DNA from: Actinomycetota bacterium
GTDB taxonomy: Bacteria > Actinomycetota > Nitriliruptoria > Nitriliruptorales > JAHWKO01
Assembly (NCBI GenBank): GCA_019347675.1
Contig: JAHWKW010000009.1
Span: forward strand, 79,631-143,630
DNA: 64,000 nucleotides
Direction: 5' to 3'
A program made the position numbers and the translations under genes. Below are positions 17,986-26,083 of this stretch, one piece after another (the stretch's first letter is position 1; each line of letters opens with the position of its first letter). The notes below the pieces were generated by a model. It saw nothing but the letters and a program-made list of their open reading frames with translations, was not told the origin of the DNA and searched no databases.

Positions 17986-19071
17986 ATGCGCAAGTATCCT
18001 GCCACCCTCGAGGCCGGATCCCTCGACCCTGACCTCGTCGAGGCTGCCGACCGTCCGGTCGTTGGCGAGCCGAGCGTCGCGGTCCTGTTCGTCGACCACA
18101 TGAACCCGTTCGAGTTTTCCATCGCGTGCGAGATCTTCGGGATCCGCAGGGGCGAGGTCCTGGCGACGATGGCGGAGCCCCGCTGGTACGAGCTGCGCGT
18201 GTGCGCGGCGTGGCCGGGAGCCACGGTGCCGACGCGCTTCGGCTTCTCCCTGACGATCGATCGAGGACTTGAGGACCTCGTGACCGCGGACACCGTCATC
18301 GTCCCGATGGCCGTTAGGGCCTCTGATGCGGAACAGATGGTGTGCGGGTGGCGGATGCCCGCGCTGCCCGGCGACGACGTCCTCGCTGCTCTCCGCCAAG
18401 CAGCGGCCAACGGGGCGCGGATGGTGTCGTTCTGCTCGGGGGCGTTCGTGCTCGCCGAGGCCGGGTTGCTCGACGGTCGGCGCGCCACCACGCACTGGAT
18501 GTACACCGAGGCCTTCCGTGCCCGCTACCCGAAGGTCGAGGTCGTACCCGACGTGCTCTACGTCGACGAAGGTGACGTGCTCACCTCCGCGGGGTCCGCA
18601 TCGGGTCTCGACCTGTCTCTGCACATCGTCCGGACCGACTACGGGGCCGATGCTGCGGACCTCGTGGCACGTCGCACCGTCGTCCCGCCTCATCGCGACG
18701 GAGGGCAGGCGCAGTACACGACCGTGCCGGAGGTACCGACCGGCGGAACGCCCTTCGGGGAACTGTTGCACTGGATCGTCGAAAACCTCCACGAACCGCT
18801 CGAGGTCGCGGACATGGCAGAGCGCTCGGCGATGAGCGAACGGACCTTCGCACGACGCTTCTCCGACGCCACAGGAACAACACCCCACCAATGGCTCACG
18901 ACCCAGCGGGTCGCCAGAGCCCGTCAGCTGCTCGAAACCACCGAGCTCACCATCGACGCCATCGCCACACGCAGCGGGCTCGGTACCGCCGCGAACCTTC
19001 GGACCCGTCTTCGCGAAGCCGTCGGCGTCAGCCCGACCGGCTATCGCCGCCGCTTCCGCCGCTCCGCCTGA
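17986..19071 (+). CDS. GlxA-type transcriptional regulator: DJ-1/PfpI domain plus AraC HTH
   Basis: A 361-residue regulator. The N-terminal domain (about residues 35-220) is DJ-1/PfpI (GATase1-like) with the nucleophile-elbow region VSFCSGAFVLAEAGLLDGR and THWMY. The C-terminal 100 residues hold two AraC helix-turn-helix units (MSERTFARRFSDATG and TIDAIATRSGLG). ATG 17986 is used because the family sequence begins just after it; a TTG 36 bases upstream is an alternative. The effector is unknown. It is divergent from the 128-residue protein. Confidence 0.9.
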   Translation: MRKYPATLEAGSLDPDLVEAADRPVVGEPSVAVLFVDHMNPFEFSIACEIFGIRRGEVLATMAEPRWYELRVCAAWPGATVPTRFGFSLTIDRGLEDLVTADTVIVPMAVRASDAEQMVCGWRMPALPGDDVLAALRQAAANGARMVSFCSGAFVLAEAGLLDGRRATTHWMYTEAFRARYPKVEVVPDVLYVDEGDVLTSAGSASGLDLSLHIVRTDYGADAADLVARRTVVPPHRDGGQAQYTTVPEVPTGGTPFGELLHWIVENLHEPLEVADMAERSAMSERTFARRFSDATGTTPHQWLTTQRVARARQLLETTELTIDAIATRSGLGTAANLRTRLREAVGVSPTGYRRRFRRSA

Positions 19072-19532
19072 CACGCCGGATACCGCCCCAGAGCGGTAAC
19101 GCAGACAGCGGCGTGCAAGCGATCCTGGAACCCACCGATTGGGCAGACGCGGACGGTTGGTGTTCGCTGACCGCCCAGCGGCCGTGGCCAGCGAATGAGT
19201 TGTCTGACGCCACCGCGTCTAAACCTGGCCTAGGCGGAGGCCTAGGCGAGGCCTAGGCCAGGTACTGGAGTACGCTTGGCGCCTTCGCCACCGCCTCGCG
19301 CGGCCGGTACACCCGGTTCTTGCGGTCGAACGCGCTTCCGACTCAACATGGGTTTCCGTCTGCGAGGCGTCCGGAGTACTGCTGGCGTGGGCGCCCGACT
19401 TCCGGGGCGCGGTTCCGACGCGGTGGGCTACCGAGGCGACAAGAGGGCCCATCTCGCCCGTGGCTGCGGGCGGTTCAGGGTTGGGCCCGGAGGCGCGCAC
19501 AACCGGCGTACCGAACTCATCGGATCGTGCGG
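19072..19532. other. Gene-free stretch containing a CCTAGG-rich inverted repeat
   Basis: No gene is supported here. The notable element is at 19224-19262: CCTGGCCTAGGC and its exact reverse complement GCCTAGGCCAGG flank a 15-base spacer that itself contains another CCTAGG. The three CCTAGG copies begin at 19229, 19241 and 19252. CTAG is normally rare in such genomes. It could fold as a hairpin or serve as a protein-binding array. Confidence 0.5.
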
Positions 19533-19970
19533 TCAGTCGTCGGCGCCGAAGTCGGGGATGGTGATGGCACCGTCGTGGCCCAAGGGGAACCCTGGGTTGT
19601 GCACGATCTCCCACACGTGTCCGTCGGGATCGGTGAAACATCCCGCGTACCCGCCGTAGAAGGTCTCGCCAGGGGGGCGTGTGACTGTAGCTCCCGCGTT
19701 GGCGGCGGCGGTGACGATGGCATCGACCTGGGCCGGCGAGCGAACGTTGTGGGCGAGCGCGATACCTCCGAACCCGTCGGTATCGGTGTCGTCGACGCCG
19801 GAGTCTTGGGCGAGCTTGTCGCGTCCCCAGAGGACGACCCCGATAGTGCCCGCTTGGAAGAACACCGTCTCCTGAATCTCCTGTCCGCGCCACCCGAGTC
19901 GCTCGTAGAACTCGCGTGCGCGGCTGATGTCAGCGACGCCCAAGGTGACCAGGCTCAGCCGTTGTTCCAT
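19533..19970 (-). CDS. VOC (glyoxalase/bleomycin-resistance fold) family protein
   Basis: A 145-residue single-chain vicinal-oxygen-chelate protein with two beta-alpha-beta-beta-beta units. The first contains VTLGVADISRAREFYERLGW and the second ends GGYAGCFTDPDGHVWEIVHN, with the metal-ligand Glu in WEIVHN. AGGAGGA sits just before the ATG. These proteins are often annotated as glyoxalases without evidence; the substrate is unknown. It is close to DHFR-like and YciI genes, a common companion set in actinobacteria. Confidence 0.88.
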   Translation of the reverse strand: MEQRLSLVTLGVADISRAREFYERLGWRGQEIQETVFFQAGTIGVVLWGRDKLAQDSGVDDTDTDGFGGIALAHNVRSPAQVDAIVTAAANAGATVTRPPGETFYGGYAGCFTDPDGHVWEIVHNPGFPLGHDGAITIPDFGADD

Positions 19971-20055
19971 GGGTCCTCCTGAGGACAGCGGATCAAACGT
20001 AGATCATCGGTGCGACAACGCTTCCCTCCCCTGCGTGTCGCCCATCGCCGTGGTT

Positions 20056-20345
20056 CTACGCGGGTCTCCTCGGATGTTCTGTGCTTAGTAGGCGGCCCGC
20101 CGCGCGACCGCCGGGGACTGGCGGCGTGTCGTGGATGAGTGAGATCCGGAACTCGCCGCCCCCGCGGGCCTCGAAGCGGTGGACCTTCACTCGCCATCCC
20201 GTCGGGAACCGTCCAGCCGGACCGACTCGGCGTCCAGGAGTGCGGTACACGCTCGACCTAGTGCGTCGATCGTCCGCTCGATCCTGGTGGTGGTGCTTCT
20301 GTTCGCCTCTCCTCGCGGACAGCTCCGCGCCCGAGCTCATCGCGC
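20056..20345 (-). pseudogene. Decayed AHSA1/SRPBCC-family protein
   Basis: Pieces of one protein appear in different minus-strand frames: TRIERTIDA, then SSVYRT and ALLDAESV, then GWRVKVHRFEARGGGEFRIS followed by LIHDTPP. In this order they match the N-terminal half of AHSA1-type START-like proteins (conserved ARxGGxFRISL segment). At least two frameshifts separate them and the C-terminal half is absent. Identification rests on pattern recognition only. Confidence 0.5.
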
Positions 20346-20367
20346 AAGCCGGGGTCTCGGGGTCGCT

Positions 20368-21015
20368 TCACCGGTTGACCGAGTCCCGGACGACGTCGCC
20401 GTCCTGCTCCAGCGTGGCAGCGGCGTACGCGGGTTGGCCGCTGCGCCGGTAGACGTGCACGGCGACACCGGTCGATGTGACCTCGCTGTCGACCATCGTG
20501 AAGGCGACCGGGACGGCCTCGTCCCCGAACAGGCGCCGGCCCTGGCCCAGCACGACCGGGAAGACGAGCAGCCGATACTCGTCGACGAGGTCGTGGGCCA
20601 TCAGCGTGCGGGCCAGGCGGCCGCTGCCGTGCACCTGCAGTTCGCCGCCCTGCTGACGCTTCAACTCGGTGACCGTGTCGGCCACGTCGTCGATGACGGT
20701 GGTTCCCGCCCATGACGGTTCCCTCAGCGTGGTCGACGCCACGTACTTCGGTAACGCGTTGAGCTGGGTGGCGACGACATCGTCGGGGTCGGTCACGCGG
20801 GGCCAGTGACTCGCGAAGATCTCGTACGTCTTCCGGCCCAGGAGGAAGGCGCCCGCCTGCCTGAACCAGTCCGAGATCCGCCGGGCGAGGGCCTCGTCGA
20901 ACAGCGGGATCACCCATCCGCCCTTGTCGAAGTCACCGCTCGTGTCCTCATCGGGGCCGCCAGGGCCCTGCATGACCCCGTCGATCGTGAGGAAGGTGGT
21001 GACGATCAGACGCAT
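20368..21015 (-). CDS. Dihydrofolate-reductase-like (RibD C-terminal domain) protein
   Basis: A 215-residue protein of the RibD_C/DHFR-like family (residues 1-190: [71 protein letters not shown]). These stand-alone members bind NADPH and have no assigned substrate; they are not the folate enzyme. AAGGAGA lies seven bases before the ATG, immediately after a four-copy tandem repeat. The last 20 residues are a nonconserved extension. Confidence 0.9.
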   Translation of the reverse strand: MRLIVTTFLTIDGVMQGPGGPDEDTSGDFDKGGWVIPLFDEALARRISDWFRQAGAFLLGRKTYEIFASHWPRVTDPDDVVATQLNALPKYVASTTLREPSWAGTTVIDDVADTVTELKRQQGGELQVHGSGRLARTLMAHDLVDEYRLLVFPVVLGQGRRLFGDEAVPVAFTMVDSEVTSTGVAVHVYRRSGQPAYAAATLEQDGDVVRDSVNR

Positions 21016-21028
21016 CGTTCTTCTCCTT

Positions 21029-21124
21029 GTTCTGCAGCTTGGGACGCGCTCAGTTCTGCAGCTTGGGACGCGCTCAGTTCTGCAGCTTGGGACGCGCTCA
21101 GTTCTGCAGCTTGGGACGCGCTCA
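21029..21124. repeat. Four perfect tandem copies of a 24-base unit
   Basis: The unit starts GTTCTGCAGCTTGGGACG and ends CGCTCA, and repeats exactly four times at 21029, 21053, 21077 and 21101. It lies directly upstream of the DHFR-like gene, ending 14 bases before its ATG, so it occupies the expected promoter or 5' leader position. Because the copies are identical, a recent expansion is likely. Confidence 0.95.
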
Positions 21125-21524
21125 CCCCTGTTGACTGCCGGCGTACGGGGAACTCATCGGTCGCATGCGGCCGGCGCTGGGGGAGCAACTGCGCGACACC
21201 AGGCCGTGCGCCACCACTGCGGCCCTGGGCGCCTGGAGCCGATGGGAGGGACCCGCCGCTTCGATCACGCCGACGTCGCCGTGACCGATTCGCGATACCG
21301 ATCGCCTAACGGAAGCCGTGGCGACGTGCGGCCCCGTCCGCCCCGGCGGGCGCCCGTAGCCGCAGTCGGCGTATCGTACGTACGGTGCCGGGCTGCTCTT
21401 TCGGCCAGCGCTCGGTCGCGGGTCACGGGTCGGGTCTTGGCACCTGCTCTCTAGCGCGTTGCACGCCTGACGACATCGACTCGACGTCCCAGTCCTCGGC
21501 GAGAACCAGGAGTTCGGGTCCAGC
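21125..21524. other. Gene-free stretch between the tandem repeat and a membrane protein gene
   Basis: No coding region, RNA gene or strong repeat was found in these 400 bases. Confidence 0.4.
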
Positions 21525-22094
21525 TCAGCGGATGGGGCCACCGAACGTGAGCACGCCGAGCACACCGATCATCAACGCGACGACGACGACGGCGAGCCGC
21601 CGGGGGACGGCTCCGTCGCGGGCTGCGGCGACCAGCGCGAGGCCGGCACCGGCGGCCAGTGCCAGCATCGAGAGCATCGTGATGACCATCCCGGCCGTGT
21701 GGGAGAGCCCCTCGAGAGCGGTGCCCGTGGGCTCGTCGACCCTGGCGCCCGCTATCTCCAGGAACTGACCCGTCACCACGCCTCCGAGGCCGGCGACGAC
21801 CGCACGACGGGCGACCCACCCCGGTCGGGTGGCACGCGCGGGTGGCCACCAATGCAGTGCCGCGATGAGGAGCAGTGCGAGCGGGAGTCCAACCGACAGA
21901 TGGCTCATGGCATGCCCGACCGCCTCCGGAAGACGGTCGGCGCCCGCCACGCCCCCGATGCTCATCAACAGGGCGATCGTCCCGATGGCCGCCAGCACGC
22001 TCAGCGCGGGACGGCGACGGATGCTCCCCAGACGTCCGGATGCGGTGGTCGCTACGGTTGGGCCCCCGTCGAGTAGACGGGAACTGTACGCCAC
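21525..22094 (-). CDS. Uncharacterised membrane protein
   Basis: About 189 residues with five predicted membrane helices, including VLAAIGTIALLMSIGG, LPLALLLIAALHWWPP and VITMLSMLALAAGAGLAL. Two short polar loops carry HAMSHLS and GLSHTAG. The GTG at 22094 is a tentative start: longer frames would run into the divergent YciI gene and carry no membrane-protein-like sequence. I do not recognise the family. Confidence 0.55.
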   Translation of the reverse strand: MAYSSRLLDGGPTVATTASGRLGSIRRRPALSVLAAIGTIALLMSIGGVAGADRLPEAVGHAMSHLSVGLPLALLLIAALHWWPPARATRPGWVARRAVVAGLGGVVTGQFLEIAGARVDEPTGTALEGLSHTAGMVITMLSMLALAAGAGLALVAAARDGAVPRRLAVVVVALMIGVLGVLTFGGPIR

Positions 22095-22227
22095 CCGGAT
22101 GTGTCCGGTAGCGCGGACGCCACGGACGGGCTGAGTAGATGGCGAACTTTTCTTCCCGGGGCGTGTCGATTCGGCCTTGCTCGTTCGATGTATAGGTGGA
22201 AGCACGCACCCGATGGGAGCGACCACG

Positions 22228-22665
22228 ATGCGAGTGATGGTGCTGATCAAGGCTACGGAGCGGAGTGAGGCCGGCGAGATGCCCAGTCAGGAGCTGCTCG
22301 AGCAGATGACGGCTTACAACGAGGAGCTGGCGAGGGCGGGGGTGATGCTTGCCGGTGAGGGCCTTCACCCGAGCTCGAGGGGCGTGCGTGTCGCTTTCTC
22401 CGGGAGCGAGCGCAAGGTGATCGAGGGCCCGTTCGCGGAGACCAAGGCACTCGTCGGGGGCTACTGGCTGTGGCAGGTGAAGTCGATGGACGAGGCGATC
22501 GAGTGGGTGAGGCGGATCCCGAACCCCGAGGGCGAGCACTCCGAGGTGGAGATCCGTCCGGTGTTCGAGCCCGACGACTTCGGCGACGAGTTCACCCCGG
22601 AGCTGCGTGAGAGGGAGCGGCAGCTGGAGCAGCAGCTGCGCGCGCAGGACGACGCCGGCCCGTAG
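22228..22665 (+). CDS. YciI-like (YCII domain) protein
   Basis: A 145-residue YCII-related protein: MRVMVLIKATE, MTAYNEELARAGVMLAGEGL, the diagnostic DGPF-type element in EGPFAETKALVGGYWLWQV and a C-terminal helix of charged residues. GGGAG lies upstream of the ATG. In actinobacteria such genes are usually followed directly by an ECF42-group sigma factor, and here a broken remnant of one follows at once. Confidence 0.92.
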   Translation: MRVMVLIKATERSEAGEMPSQELLEQMTAYNEELARAGVMLAGEGLHPSSRGVRVAFSGSERKVIEGPFAETKALVGGYWLWQVKSMDEAIEWVRRIPNPEGEHSEVEIRPVFEPDDFGDEFTPELRERERQLEQQLRAQDDAGP

Positions 22666-22667
22666 GC

Positions 22668-23084
22668 GTGACCGTGGCGAGCGCTGACGTCAAGCGCACC
22701 GTCGAGGCCGTCTGGCGGATCGAGTCCGCGTGGATGATCGCGGGCGTCGCCCGCCTGGGGCACGACGTCGGCCCGGCAACCCTCGAGGAGTTGAGGGAAG
22801 CTGAAACCTCGGCGCTGCGCATCCAGCTGTCCCTGGATTCCGATGGCGAGATCGCCGAGCTGCGGCTGGGTGATCGTCTCCCACAGGACGTGGCCGACGA
22901 TCTGCGGTTCGATCCGTGGCACACCGGCCAGGCGCTGCGGCCGGTGGGCGTGCTCAACCGTCTGCGCCGGCCCGCTTACCGGGCGAGCCAGTCGGGCCGT
23001 GACGCTCCCAGTGCCGGCGCCCGCGATCGGCTCGGCGTCGTCACCGGCTCGGATGCTTCGCCTGCCGCGAACGCAAGCAACTGA
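22668..23084 (+). pseudogene. Chimeric remnant: ECF42 sigma-factor N-terminus joined to an unrelated C-terminus
   Basis: This 138-residue open frame starts two bases after the YciI gene. Residues 8-35 (KRTVEAVWRIESAWMIAGVA, then RLGHDVG) match the N-terminus of ECF42 sigma factors, but the continuation expected there (DLAQDA and the rest of sigma-2 and sigma-4) is absent. Residues about 60-108, with LRFDPWHTGQALRPVGVLNR followed by LRRPAYRASQ, resemble the extreme C-terminus of catalase-related haem proteins. The simplest reading is an internal deletion that fused two genes; I infer it is nonfunctional as a sigma factor. Confidence 0.55.
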
Positions 23085-23095
23085 TCACGGGCCGG

Positions 23096-23883
23096 GTGAG
23101 CCAGGCCGCGCCATCTGCAGTAGCACGGACAGTGCCAGCAGCGGCAGCTGTCGGAGCCGCGTCGAGTGACAGTGCCACGGCGACCAGACAGACTGCTCGC
23201 CCAACCCCGCTCCCGCCACGCGGCGATCTCCACCCCGATGGCCGCGAGTCGGCGGTCAGCGCGGCGTCGATGTCGCCGGCCTCGTCCGCGCCTCCAGCCG
23301 GCAGGAGGTGGACGAGGACGTCGTCAGCACCACGATGGTGTGGGAGTTGAGGCGGCGGATCTCGGCGGCGACCTCGTCCACCAGCGCCGACTGGGCGGTG
23401 AGTAGGACGGACGCGCCCAGCGACGCGGCCAGCGGCGCGTCCGACAGCGCGTCGGGGAAGTCCCCCGCCGTGGCCAACACCACCGTGTCGGCGGTTGGGA
23501 ACCCGTCCTTGGACACCTCGATTGCGGTGGCGATCCGTTTGGCTCCGGCGTGACGGGCGACCTCGTCGTGCCCGGCGCGACCGCTGGCTTCGTCCAGACG
23601 GAACCGCAGATGGTGGGGGCGCCTGGACGTTGAGATCGCCACCAGATCGCCCTGGACGGTGACGGTTCACGTCACCGTCCACGACGGCGCCGTTGGACGA
23701 CTGGGTCTGGAACAGGGCGGTGCCGGCCAGGTTGGGCCGGCTGATCGCCTCGCCGGTGGGATGCCCGTGACTGTTGGCGCCTACCGAGATGATGGCGGCC
23801 TGGGCCGAGGGTGTGGAGGTGTAGGTGGTGTTGGACGAGAAGCGTGACGCGTGGTGAAGAGCGAACAAACTATGACGTCTCAC
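23096..23883 (-). pseudogene. Decayed secreted MBL-fold/ComEC-type protein with cell-wall-binding repeat
   Basis: Reading from 23883 downward, one frame shows AAIISVGANSHGHPTGEAIS, the typical end of metallo-beta-lactamase-fold ComEC-type hydrolases. After a frameshift near 23650 a second frame (23256-23642) shows a cell-wall-binding repeat 2: KRIATAIEVSKDGF, VVLATAGDFPDALSDAPLAA, SLGASVLLTAQSAL. The repeat is cut off after one unit and the N-terminal catalytic half is missing. So this is the tail of a once larger exported protein. Confidence 0.6.
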
Positions 23884-23893
23884 CCTTCCGTGC

Positions 23894-24177
23894 TCACCCT
23901 GCGAAGGGGTCCTGCTCGCTGAGCCGCAGCAGCTCCGTGAGAGCGGATGGCAGGGCGGGCTGGGTGTCGTCGTCGGCGAGCCGGTAGAAGTTCAAGCGGC
24001 CTCTCGGCGTCGTTGCACGAGTCCCGCGGTGCGCAGCAGGCGCAACGCGTAGGAGGCGGCGTTATCGTTTACGCCCGCGGCGAGTGCTGCGTCGTCGACG
24101 AACGTCTCCGCCGTCAGGAGTCCGATGCTGCCGGGCTTCGCCTGCAACCGCCGGCGCCGACCACGACGTCGGCCCAC
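23894..24177 (-). pseudogene. Frameshifted ArsR-family regulator, paralog of 24503-24883
   Basis: The first frame gives ALAAGVNDNAASYALRLLRT followed by AGLVQRRREAA and stops; a +1 shift restores RLNFYRLADDDTQPAL, which is identical to the intact ArsR gene 500 bases away. The stop of the restored frame is at 23894. The cysteine of the ELCVGD element in the intact copy is replaced (ETFVDD). A duplicated, then inactivated, regulator is the simplest explanation. Confidence 0.7.
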
Positions 24178-24190
24178 CGGACTGCGATCC

Positions 24191-24277
24191 TCACAAGATG
24201 GCCACCACTAGCAGCGTTCCCAGCACGCCCACGATGACGCCGGTCCAGAAGGGAACCCCGAGGATGAAACCCAGCAC
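24191..24277 (-). CDS. Putative 28-residue hydrophobic peptide
   Basis: A very small frame starting at GTG with AAAGG a few bases upstream; the product VLGFILGVPFWTGVIVGVLG followed by TLLVVAIL is a single membrane helix with no charged residue. It lies directly upstream of the decayed ArsR copy in the same orientation. Small membrane peptides of this size are easily missed, but the evidence is only composition, a plausible ribosome site and a clean stop. Confidence 0.35.
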   Translation of the reverse strand: MLGFILGVPFWTGVIVGVLGTLLVVAIL

Positions 24278-24434
24278 ACTCCAACCTTTCGCGGGTGTCC
24301 TCGATTGTACACCGGCCGCCCACCCCGTCAGACAACCCGGGACATGCGCGATCCTGGAAGACGGCGAGTGCCTCGGTCGCCGGGCACGGACTACGAGGCG
24401 TCGCCGGATGTCCCTACGCGGAGACGGATGCCTG

Positions 24435-24448
24435 TACGGACGTCCGTG
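24435..24448. promoter_or_regulatory. Palindrome TACGGACGTCCGTG upstream of the ArsR gene
   Basis: A near-perfect palindrome whose core ACGGACGTCCGT is exactly self-complementary. It lies 54 bases before the ArsR start. A very similar site occurs at 26659-26672 between two divergent genes for Cys-rich proteins. ArsR proteins bind such dyads near their own promoters, so a shared operator is a reasonable inference. Confidence 0.5.
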
Positions 24449-24502
24449 CGGAGCCTCGTGCTCGGGACCCAGCATGGCGGCCGTCGCGACCGGAGGATGA
24501 TC

Positions 24503-24883
24503 GTGGGGGATGCAGGGCACGGTCATCCCTTCGATCCGGAGAGCGTAGAGCGGGCACGTTCGGCGCGACTTTCGTCCGCGGAGGTCGACCGCCTGGCTGA
24601 GGTGCTGTCGATCGTGGGCGAGCCCGTGCGTGCTCGGATCATCACCGCACTGCTCGCCGTGGAGGAGTTGTGCGTCGGGGACGTCGCACTAGCGGCAGAT
24701 GTATCGGAGGATGCGGCGTCGTACGCGCTGAGGGTGCTGCGCACGGCCGGGCTCGTCCAGCGCCGCCGGCAAGGCAGACTGAACTTCTACCGTTTGGCGG
24801 ACGACGACACCCAGCCCGCTCTGCGATCAGCTCTGGCTGAGTTGCGACGGCTGGCTGCGGCGACGCCACCCCCTGCCGGGTGA
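24503..24883 (+). CDS. ArsR/SmtB-family metal-responsive repressor
   Basis: A 126-residue winged-helix regulator. An ATG at 24497 abuts the GGAGG with no spacing, so the GTG at 24503, six bases after it, is the better start. The helix-turn-helix is ALAADVSEDAASYALRVLRT, preceded by EELCVGDV, which has one of the two cysteines of the classical ELCVCD metal site; an N-terminal GHGHPF could add His ligands. The wing is GRLNFYRLADDD. The metal is unknown. Confidence 0.88.
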   Translation: MGDAGHGHPFDPESVERARSARLSSAEVDRLAEVLSIVGEPVRARIITALLAVEELCVGDVALAADVSEDAASYALRVLRTAGLVQRRRQGRLNFYRLADDDTQPALRSALAELRRLAAATPPPAG

Positions 24884-24984
24884 CTCGGCATCTGGTCTTC
24901 GTCGACCTCAGGACGCAGACGGCCAGTTCTCGTGGGAATTTTTGGACGCGTGTCTTCGCCGGCGTGCGCTCGGTGCCCGGGGAC

Positions 24985-26001
24985 TCAGTCCGTGCGCGCC
25001 TCAACGGCTTGCGACCATGGCCAGGTCGAGCCGGTCGCGAACGCCAGCAGACGCGCGCGGTGCCCGGCGAGCTCGTCGAGGCGTGCAGCGAAGCGATCGT
25101 CGTCCATTACCGGGAGCCCGATCTGCCGCAGAGGGGTCAGGTCGGGCGGTGGCGGTGTCTGCGAGGCAGGCTCGTGGAAGGTTGATCCGACCACCGCCAG
25201 CAGGTCTCTCACGGCGGTACGGGCAGCGCCGAGCGCTGCGGGATGTGGCCGGATCGTGACGTCGACGGCTTCGGTGATGATGGTGAGCGCCTCGTCCAGT
25301 GCGGCGATGCTGACGGCGAACTCCTGAGCCCGCGACCGGCTGTGGTAGAAGTGCAGGATCGGGTAGCTGAGGTGGCGTTGCGTCGTGAGCGCGATCTGCT
25401 GCGAGAGCGTGAACAGCGGCTGATCCAGGAACCGCAGGCTGGCTCCGTCCCAAGCGCTGGCGACGATGGCCTGGGCGTCGGTCCCTAGTGCCGAGATGGT
25501 GCTGGCCTGCTGCCGGCGTTCGGTCACGGCGGTGACGACCGGGACCAGGTAGGTGATCGCCAGCGTCGTCAGACCAAGCCCGTTCACCAACGCCAGCGAT
25601 GTGGCGAGCTGCCACGGCGCGCCGTGCGGCACGTAGTCGCCCAACCCCAGAGTGAACAGCGAATACGCCGCGAAGTAGGTGCGTGCCCACCAGTCGGCCG
25701 GCTGGCCCGTCGCCGTGGACACGACCGCGCTGACGTCCGAGGAGAAGACCAGCGTCCAGCCCATCCACAGCAGGAACAGCCAGGTGGCCACGGTGGATAC
25801 GACGATGACCGGGCCCATGAGCACCAGGAGCGGCGAACGAGGTCCCGACGCGATCCGCCGACCCACCCGCCAGATGCCGCCACCAATCTTCGAGGTGATC
25901 GGTCCGGCTGCGGTCGACGCCGCCAGGGTCGTCGACAGGGCGTCCAAGACCGCTAGGGCGACGATCAGTGTTCCGACGGACAGCATCCATATCTGCATCA
26001 C
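24985..26001 (-). CDS. Potassium channel-family membrane protein with cytoplasmic domain
   Basis: A 338-residue protein with an N-terminal helix, a two-helix pore unit and a cytoplasmic domain of roughly 180 residues. The pore loop contains TLGLGDYVP near residue 122, matching the TxGxGD filter of K+ channels. The cytoplasmic part has SAWDGASLRFLDQPLFTLSQ, HLSYPILHFYHSRSR and PPPPDLTPLRQ, all with counterparts in the gene at 14293-15306. The start is a GTG with an ATG at the next codon. It is convergent with the ArsR gene. Confidence 0.85.
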   Translation of the reverse strand: MMQIWMLSVGTLIVALAVLDALSTTLAASTAAGPITSKIGGGIWRVGRRIASGPRSPLLVLMGPVIVVSTVATWLFLLWMGWTLVFSSDVSAVVSTATGQPADWWARTYFAAYSLFTLGLGDYVPHGAPWQLATSLALVNGLGLTTLAITYLVPVVTAVTERRQQASTISALGTDAQAIVASAWDGASLRFLDQPLFTLSQQIALTTQRHLSYPILHFYHSRSRAQEFAVSIAALDEALTIITEAVDVTIRPHPAALGAARTAVRDLLAVVGSTFHEPASQTPPPPDLTPLRQIGLPVMDDDRFAARLDELAGHRARLLAFATGSTWPWSQAVEARTD

Positions 26002-26083
26002 CCGTGCCGTGTGTCGTCGGCGACCTCACCGCCTGCGGCGGAGAGTGGCGCTGGTCGCCGATGCTCCTCGGGTATGACGACGT

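Noticed and set aside
23041..23883. 280-codon minus-strand frame as an intact gene
   Set aside because: The recognisable peptides switch frame near 23650, so it is treated as a pseudogene.
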